This document shows positions 36,832-42,187 of a stretch of 42,187 nucleotides of DNA, one piece after another; position 1 is the first letter of the stretch, and every line of letters starts with the position of its first letter. A program made the translations under genes and the position numbers. Origin of the DNA: Marinilabiliaceae bacterium ANBcel2. GTDB taxonomy: Bacteria; Bacteroidota; Bacteroidia; Bacteroidales; Marinilabiliaceae. The stretch is taken from assembly GCA_029688995.1 (NCBI GenBank), contig JARULA010000016.1, positions 1 to 42,187 of the forward strand, read 5' to 3'. Under the pieces are notes generated by a model. The model saw only the letters and a program-made list of their open reading frames with translations. It did not search any database and had not been told where the DNA came from.

Positions 36832-37302
36832 TTATTTTTCAAATTCATCTAAATCTATTGAAGAGTCCCTTACAATATAACAGCTTGGGAACTTCTCACT
36901 CAACCTTTGCATTGTAGGTAACGCCTCATGCTTATGACGGTAAGCTCCAACTCTTACTCGCCAAAAAGGGGCATTATATTCAACTAAAATATGTTCATCC
37001 TCAAATTGACCTAAAACTTTACTGCGAATTTCAGCAGCTTCACGACGAGCTTCAGCACCGGTTCCTGAATATAACTGAATACGATAACCTTCAACTCCAT
37101 CGGCCGAACGATTTTGATCAATAAATAGCTTAACGAGGTTTTGCAAATCAGAAGACTGTCTTATAGTAATAGCTCCCTCACCTTGCGAACGATTTTCAAT
37201 TTTAGAGAAGGGGTCATCCTGAATATTGTAATCGCCATACTCTGCTCCGCACACAGTCACACAAGAGACTACAAGTGCGAACATTAAAACAAGAATCTTC
37301 AT
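36832..37302 (-). CDS. Secreted SPOR-domain protein
   Basis: A 156-residue protein with a signal peptide (about 1-20, ending near VCGAE) and a C-terminal SPOR domain (about 72-150; GYRIQLYSGTGAEARREAAEI, then APFWRVRVGAYRHKHEALPTMQRL). SPOR domains bind denuded glycan strands at division sites, so a periplasmic role in septal peptidoglycan is likely. It has its own candidate promoter and terminator and so appears monocistronic. No enzymatic domain is present. Confidence 0.88.
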   Translation of the reverse strand: MKILVLMFALVVSCVTVCGAEYGDYNIQDDPFSKIENRSQGEGAITIRQSSDLQNLVKLFIDQNRSADGVEGYRIQLYSGTGAEARREAAEIRSKVLGQFEDEHILVEYNAPFWRVRVGAYRHKHEALPTMQRLSEKFPSCYIVRDSSIDLDEFEK

Positions 37303-37339
37303 ATTTTACCCGGTTTCATTGCATAATCTTTCAACTCTG

Positions 37340-37371
37340 CAAATATAAAGATTATTCTTTTTCCGGCACAA
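37340..37371 (-). promoter_or_regulatory. Candidate promoter for the SPOR gene
   Basis: Minus-strand TTG (37371-37369), 21-base spacer, TATATTTG (37347-37340), an exact TAnnTTTG. The -33 part lies within the last codons of the upstream universal stress protein gene. Confidence 0.5.
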
Positions 37372-38191
37372 CCAAAATAGGAAGATCAGACAAATTAATT
37401 AACTCATTGGCAAATGGATGAAAAATATTTTCAAACGGATTAGCTTGATTTTTAACAGGTAATGCTATAATTGTGACACTCTTTTCGTGAGCAAAATCAA
37501 GTAATTTTTGAGAACCGTCTGAAACATCTATCTGCGAAGTTTCATGCCCTTTAATACTATTCTTTTTTAGATATGTGTCAACCTGATTAACATATGCAGC
37601 AACTCGACCCGGAAAACTCCAACGTGATTTTTTAAGCACTCCGGTTACCAAAACCTCAGCATCTATTTTTCTGGCAAAATCAGCAACTTTGGGAACTATT
37701 CGCCTGCTTACCTTTTCGGTATCTATAGGAAGTATAATTTTTTGATCTTTTTTAAACTCCATGTTTTTACGAACAGCTAATACCGGACATGGAGCATTTG
37801 CAACCAAACGGTAAGCGTTACTTCCAAGCCATCTATCTTCAACCCCCGAAACACCATGAGTCCCAATAACAATTAATCCTGAGTCATCATAATGAGCCTG
37901 ATTTGTAATTTCACGAACAACATTGCCCTCTCTAATTTTATAATCAATCTCCCCGCCTTCTACATGATATTTCTCTTTAAGCTCATTGTAAAGTTTTTCC
38001 ATAAAAGTGACATCCTTATCAGAGACAATAAAATCATCATTCCCCTCGGTAAACTTTTTATGAAATTTTTTACCGGTTCGTACATGCATAAAGCGCAGCT
38101 TAACATTTAATAAATTTGCAATTTGCAAAGCTATACGTGAGGCGAACACCGACTCTTCGGAAAAATCTACAGGGACCAATATTCTGTTCAT
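37352..38191 (-). CDS. Tandem universal stress protein
   Basis: The 279-residue cytoplasmic protein contains two UspA domains. The first (about 1-145) starts RILVPVDFSEES and ends with VIGTHGVSGVEDRWLGSNAYRLVANAPCPVLAVR, a G-2x-G-9x-G type nucleotide motif. The second (about 150-279) starts KIILPIDTEK and lacks a clear glycine motif. Family members respond to starvation, redox or other stress; which one applies is unknown. It is divergent from miaB with a 192-base gap. Confidence 0.92.
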   Translation of the reverse strand: MNRILVPVDFSEESVFASRIALQIANLLNVKLRFMHVRTGKKFHKKFTEGNDDFIVSDKDVTFMEKLYNELKEKYHVEGGEIDYKIREGNVVREITNQAHYDDSGLIVIGTHGVSGVEDRWLGSNAYRLVANAPCPVLAVRKNMEFKKDQKIILPIDTEKVSRRIVPKVADFARKIDAEVLVTGVLKKSRWSFPGRVAAYVNQVDTYLKKNSIKGHETSQIDVSDGSQKLLDFAHEKSVTIIALPVKNQANPFENIFHPFANELINLSDLPILVVPEKE

Positions 38192-38336
38192 ATTTTTGAA
38201 TTTTATATTTAATGCATCTTAATAATATTACGTTAAAATAGAACAAAAAGTTTTGAATAACTTAAAAATTGCCTTAAAAAAGGAGTAGATAACAATAAAG
38301 AAAGTCAATTTTTAATTATAAATAGAAATGAAGAGT

Positions 38337-38344
38337 TAAATTTG
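38337..38344 (+). promoter_or_regulatory. Candidate -7 element for miaB
   Basis: TAAATTTG is an exact TAnnTTTG, 39 bases before the miaB ATG. The -33 region is only a T-rich run around 38309-38313. Confidence 0.4.
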
Positions 38345-38383
38345 CACTTTACAATTAATTGATTTACATAGAGACTGAGAGAA

Positions 38384-39763
38384 ATGAAAGCTGTGGAGAA
38401 ATTAAATTTTAAAACCTTTAAACCAACTCAAAAAGAGAGTGTTAGCAAAAAACTCTATATTGAAACCTACGGTTGCCAAATGAATATTGCAGATAGCGAA
38501 GTAGTTGCATCAATAATGGAGATGGATGGCTATGGAGTTACCTATAATCACCGTGATGCAGATGCTATATTTATAAACACCTGCTCTATACGCGAAAATG
38601 CAGAACAGAGGGTATTAGGCCGACTAAGCGAATTTAAGGCTTTAAAAAAGGCAAAACCACATCTTATCATAGGAGTAATAGGGTGCATGGCCGAAAGGGT
38701 ACAAAACAAGCTTTTTAGCAAAGGGGCAGACATAGTTGCCGGTCCGGACGCCTACATGGACATTCCCAATTTGGCCGCAATGGCAGAAAACGGAGATAAA
38801 GCAATAAATATAGAGCTATCGACCCAAGAGACATACAAAAGCATTATGCCCTCAAGATTAGGGAATAATAAGATTTCAGGATTTGTTAGTATTACCAGAG
38901 GGTGTAATAATTTTTGTTCATACTGTATAGTTCCATACACCAGGGGAAGAGAGAGAAGCCGAGATCCACACAGTATCACTTCAGAAATAGAGAACTTAGC
39001 AAACAAAGGATATAAAGAGGTAACTCTTTTGGGGCAAAATGTAAACTCCTATCTCTTCATAGATAATGATGGAGTAAAACTTTCATTTTCGGCCCTGTTA
39101 AAGATGATAGCTCAAAAATTCCCCGAAACAAGGATACGCTTCACAACATCACACCCAAAAGATATGAGTGATGAAACTTTAAAAATTATCGCTCAACATC
39201 CAAATATTTGTAAACATATTCACCTTCCCCTACAGTCGGGTAGCAATAAGATATTAAAATTGATGAACCGAAAATATGATAGTGAATGGTATCGTGACAG
39301 AATTAAAGCTATTAGGCGTATTATTCCCGATTGTGGTATTTCAACTGATATATTTTGCGGATTTTACTCCGAAAGTGATGAGGATCATCACCAAACTCTT
39401 GAATTAATGAAGTGGGCAAAATTTGACTCTGCTTTTATGTTTAAATATTCCGAGAGGCCCGGTACTTATGCAAGTAAGCATCTAAAGGATAATATCCCCG
39501 AAGCAATTAAAAGTAAACGCCTACAGGAAATCATAGCCCTTCAAAATAAACTATCACAAGAGAGTAATAAAAATGAGGCAGGAAAAACATATGAGGTGCT
39601 GGTCGAAGGGGTTTCAAAAAAATCGCAGCAGGATATGTACGGAAGAACATCTCAAAATAAAGTAGTGGTTTTTTCAACAAATGGAAGCCAAAAGGGAGAT
39701 TATGTAAAGGTAAAAATAGAGGATTCAACGCAAGCTACACTTACAGGCAAAATAGTAAAATAA
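38384..39763 (+). CDS. miaB: tRNA-2-methylthio-N6-dimethylallyladenosine synthase MiaB
   Basis: Radical-SAM methylthiotransferase that modifies A37 of tRNAs reading UNN codons. The 459-residue protein has the N-terminal UPF0004 domain with cysteines C31, C67 and C101 for the auxiliary cluster, the radical-SAM motif RGCNNFCSYC (C174, C178, C181), PYTRGRERS that distinguishes MiaB from RimO, LLGQNVNSY, and a C-terminal TRAM domain (VLVEGVSKKS). Full length and all ligands present. Confidence 0.97.
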   Translation: MKAVEKLNFKTFKPTQKESVSKKLYIETYGCQMNIADSEVVASIMEMDGYGVTYNHRDADAIFINTCSIRENAEQRVLGRLSEFKALKKAKPHLIIGVIGCMAERVQNKLFSKGADIVAGPDAYMDIPNLAAMAENGDKAINIELSTQETYKSIMPSRLGNNKISGFVSITRGCNNFCSYCIVPYTRGRERSRDPHSITSEIENLANKGYKEVTLLGQNVNSYLFIDNDGVKLSFSALLKMIAQKFPETRIRFTTSHPKDMSDETLKIIAQHPNICKHIHLPLQSGSNKILKLMNRKYDSEWYRDRIKAIRRIIPDCGISTDIFCGFYSESDEDHHQTLELMKWAKFDSAFMFKYSERPGTYASKHLKDNIPEAIKSKRLQEIIALQNKLSQESNKNEAGKTYEVLVEGVSKKSQQDMYGRTSQNKVVVFSTNGSQKGDYVKVKIEDSTQATLTGKIVK

Positions 39764-39845
39764 GTTATTCCTTCGTAGCATAATAGTTTTATAAACTTAA
39801 ATGTTTAATGTATTTTTACCATAAACCAATCAAAAACAGATAATA

Positions 39846-41009
39846 GTGGAGGATCAAAAAATCAACTTTGAATCAATACGTCCGTATGAGGATTATGAAA
39901 TTCAGTCAGTATTTAATAGACTAAAAAATGAGGAGTCATTTTTAAAACTGCTAAAATACCTTTTTCCCGATACCTCACCGGCTCAATTTATGGCCAAACT
40001 TGAACATATAACATCTATAAGGCAGTTTCAGAAGGATATTATTTCAGCCTATGTAAAAAGCGTAACAAAAAAGACAACCGATGGTGTTACTGTTGACGGA
40101 CTGGAAAATCTTAATCCCGATGAACCATATCTTTTTATATCAAACCATCGTGATATAGTTCTGGATCCGGCGCTATTAAACATTCTTCTCTTTGATAAAG
40201 GATTTAATACAACCGAGATTGCAATTGGAGATAATCTACTCATTTATCCCTGGATAACTGATCTTGTAAAACTTAACAGAACATTTATAGTTAAAAGAAA
40301 TTTGCCTGTTAAACAGATGATGGAGAGCTCTAGCATACTCTCTTCATATATAAGATATACTCTCAACTCAAAAAAACATAGTATTTGGATAGCCCAAAGA
40401 GAAGGTAGAGCTAAAGATGGTAATGACCGTACTCAAATAAGTTTGCTTAAAATGTTAAACATTAGCGGCAAAGATAACATTACCGAAAACTTTAAAGCTT
40501 TAAAAATTGTTCCTGTATCAATATCCTACGAATATGACCCGTGCGACTATCTTAAAGCTGCACAATTTTGGCATAAAAATAGAGATGAAAACTTCACCAA
40601 ATCAAAGGCCGATGACCTAAATCATATGTCACAAGGATTGTCAGGAAAAAAAGGAAGAGTTCATTTTGCATTTGGCAAACCTCTAATAAATGAACTGGAT
40701 CCGGTCTCTGCCTTAACGGTAAAAAATCACAAGTTCAATGCAGTTGCAAAACTGATAGATAAGCATATCCATCTTAACTACAAATTGTGGCCCGGCAATT
40801 ATATAGCATGGGAAATATTAAATAATAAAAGTGATTACAAAAACTACTACACAAAAGAGGATAGAGAGATATTTTTAACATATATCAATAAAAGAGTAGA
40901 GAGTGCAGGTTGTAACGATAAAGAGTTTATATATAACTCCCTTCTTAGCATGTATGCATATCCCGTTACAAATTTTATAGAACAAACAATAAAAGCTTGT
41001 AGATCCTAG
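39846..41009 (+). CDS. PlsC-type acyltransferase
   Basis: A 387-residue acyltransferase with a GTG start. The core motif ISNHRDIVLDPALLN has H and D separated by five residues, as in the other PlsC-type protein of this window. WIAQREGRAKDG corresponds to the substrate-binding block (normally FPEGTR). Long N- and C-terminal helical extensions distinguish it from standard PlsC (about 240 residues). No strong transmembrane helix is seen. Probable role in phospholipid or other lipid acylation; acceptor unknown. It follows miaB by 82 bases. Confidence 0.8.
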   Translation: MEDQKINFESIRPYEDYEIQSVFNRLKNEESFLKLLKYLFPDTSPAQFMAKLEHITSIRQFQKDIISAYVKSVTKKTTDGVTVDGLENLNPDEPYLFISNHRDIVLDPALLNILLFDKGFNTTEIAIGDNLLIYPWITDLVKLNRTFIVKRNLPVKQMMESSSILSSYIRYTLNSKKHSIWIAQREGRAKDGNDRTQISLLKMLNISGKDNITENFKALKIVPVSISYEYDPCDYLKAAQFWHKNRDENFTKSKADDLNHMSQGLSGKKGRVHFAFGKPLINELDPVSALTVKNHKFNAVAKLIDKHIHLNYKLWPGNYIAWEILNNKSDYKNYYTKEDREIFLTYINKRVESAGCNDKEFIYNSLLSMYAYPVTNFIEQTIKACRS

Positions 41010-41028
41010 ATTTTAGGATCTACAAGCT
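40994..41028 (-). terminator. Hairpin overlapping the acyltransferase stop, terminator for the DUF4861 gene
   Basis: Perfect 15-bp inverted repeat (40994-41008 with 41014-41028; AGCTTGTAGATCCTA) with a five-base loop. On the minus strand it is followed by TTTTATTGTTT, so it fits as terminator of the minus-strand gene. In the plus direction there is no T run. It covers the last codons and stop of the acyltransferase gene. Confidence 0.65.
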
Positions 41029-41048
41029 AAAAGGATATTATAACTAAA

Positions 41049-42187
41049 TTAATTAGGTAACATCCATGCCTTATTATCCAGTTTATACGCAGCCTTTTCT
41101 AATTTATTAAAGAAATAATCGAAACTAGAAAAACCTGAATCTTGAAAATCCCATCCAGAGAAAAATGCAAACTCCGTTGGAGAATTTTCATTTAACTCCA
41201 AAGCGATTAAATGTGTTTGAACAATCCCTTCTCCACTATCTGGAGCCGATGCTTGATGAATAAACTGATCTTGCGGAATCAATAAACCCAAACCTAAAAT
41301 TTCTCCATCATATCCTTGATTTCCATGAGTGCCAAAAACCTTATAATCCAAAGATCTAGACTTCTCTATAGGTAAATCATGCATATCTACTATTCCCGTA
41401 AAAAGCACTTCATCACCGTATAAATCATCAACAAAAACCTGAGCCCTATAAATATGTTCACCTGCATAAATAAAAATTCGATGAACCAAATCATACTTTC
41501 GATCACCAGCAGGGACACCTTCAAAAGTAAGGTCAAAAACAGAACGAACAGGCCCTTCAGATATAAGATCAAAACCAGCCTTATCAGCAGGACCAACCCT
41601 GTATATATTGTCATCAATTCCTATAGCAATAGCGCCAGCACCCAAGGAGTTTCCAACAGCTAAATTATCCATTCCCCACTCATCCATCTCATGATAATTC
41701 TGACCATCTATTCCTGCTATATCAAGAACCATTTCTGAGGTTGTTTTACCAAAAATATCAATGCCATTACGAGCATCATAATAGTTGCGAAATCCAACAA
41801 TATCATTTTCCCAACCAGGTCCTTCCATCTGATAAAGAGCTGAAATCGTAGGACTATCAGTACTTTGTAATCTAAGGTCATCCCTTACAGGCTCATAAGG
41901 AGGATTTCTACGTGCAAATCTAATGTTAGTGCGTTTCGTAAATTCAGGAATATCCGAAGGTGCTACAACTTCAAAAGAAAAGCTCTTACTCTCTTTTCCA
42001 TTAAAATCTGCCAAAAAAACCAACTCATCCCACTGCCCATCTCCGTTCATATCATCAGTTTGAGATGCCATAATTTCACCATTATTATCAGTGACTAAAA
42101 CATCAAAATCACCAATAATATCACCTAGTAAAAAATGCTCTACAACATTTCTTTCTAAAATAATAGGTCGATCAATTACTTCAACAT
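41049..42187 (-). CDS. DUF4861-type protein, 5' end outside the window
   Basis: The open frame runs from the stop at 41049 through the right edge, so the N-terminus is missing; an internal ATG at 42071 is not the true start because coding sequence with family-like features (ERNVVEHF, DFDVLVTDNNGEI) continues upstream. Visible features include TDDMNGDGQWDELVFLADF, GPGWENDIVGFRNYYDARNGIDIFGK, LISEGPVRSVFDL and FSGWDF near the C-terminus. These match the DUF4861 family as I recall it, a group found in Bacteroidota and often near carbohydrate-degradation genes. Probably a secreted or periplasmic beta-rich protein; function unknown. Confidence 0.75.
   Translation of the reverse strand, partial: VEVIDRPIILERNVVEHFLLGDIIGDFDVLVTDNNGEIMASQTDDMNGDGQWDELVFLADFNGKESKSFSFEVVAPSDIPEFTKRTNIRFARRNPPYEPVRDDLRLQSTDSPTISALYQMEGPGWENDIVGFRNYYDARNGIDIFGKTTSEMVLDIAGIDGQNYHEMDEWGMDNLAVGNSLGAGAIAIGIDDNIYRVGPADKAGFDLISEGPVRSVFDLTFEGVPAGDRKYDLVHRIFIYAGEHIYRAQVFVDDLYGDEVLFTGIVDMHDLPIEKSRSLDYKVFGTHGNQGYDGEILGLGLLIPQDQFIHQASAPDSGEGIVQTHLIALELNENSPTEFAFFSGWDFQDSGFSSFDYFFNKLEKAAYKLDNKAWMLPN

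Noticed and set aside
38192-38336. Small gene or RNA in the gap between the stress protein and miaB
   Set aside because: AT-rich, no open frame with a credible start, no hairpin; only the candidate miaB -7 element at 38337 was kept.
1-42187. CRISPR arrays, tRNA or rRNA genes, transposons, toxin-antitoxin pairs
   Set aside because: No regularly spaced direct repeats, no cloverleaf or rRNA-like stretches, and no transposase or toxin motifs were found by reading the translated frames and gaps.

Overview
The window is a chromosomal segment of a low-GC member of the Bacteroidota, most likely near the Bacteroidales/Marinilabiliales. This is inferred from four things: the gene content; -7 elements of the form TAnnTTTG; near-absence of Shine-Dalgarno sequences; and hallmark proteins such as an FtsZ ending in FLHDNVD, a MraY with an extra loop and a long PurF-like protein. 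I see no rRNA, tRNA, CRISPR array, transposase or prophage. Gene density is high and no gene-free stretch exceeds about 200 bases.

Left part, plus strand (1-6210): a polyprenol-phosphate-mannose synthase-like glycosyltransferase overlaps dihydroorotase (pyrC). A small lipoprotein and the transcription-repair coupling factor mfd follow. mfd converges on a minus-strand unit (6241-8200) made of an orphan REC-PAS response regulator, an encapsulated-ferritin cargo protein with a C-terminal loading peptide, and a family 1 encapsulin shell. This two-gene iron-storage nanocompartment is the most striking accessory system in the window.

Plus strand 8316-15872: coaX, an outer-membrane beta-barrel protein, a TPR protein, lptC, a CNNM/CorC-type membrane protein and a PpiD/SurA-like periplasmic folding factor. 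This looks like an envelope-biogenesis operon. A perfect 24-bp inverted repeat with terminator architecture lies inside the start of lptC.

Minus strand 15962-31644: a complete, compact division and cell wall (dcw) cluster. In transcription order it is mraZ, rsmH, ftsL, ftsI-type PBP with PASTA, murE, mraY, murD, ftsW, murG, murC, ftsQ, ftsA, ftsZ. The promoter region carries three GTGGG-type repeats at 10-bp spacing, as expected for MraZ autoregulation. A hairpin terminator ends the cluster after ftsZ. The only sizeable internal gap, 171 nt between the PBP gene and murE, contains several short inverted repeats.

Right part (31845-42187): a pair of acyltransferase genes resembling the GlsA/GlsB glycine-lipid synthesis pair, a membrane-anchored beta-lactamase-fold serine hydrolase, then on the minus strand a long PurF-like amidotransferase, a SPOR-domain protein and a tandem universal stress protein. 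miaB and another PlsC-type acyltransferase are on the plus strand. A DUF4861-type protein on the minus strand runs off the right edge. Several operons end in hairpins that overlap the last codons of convergent genes.
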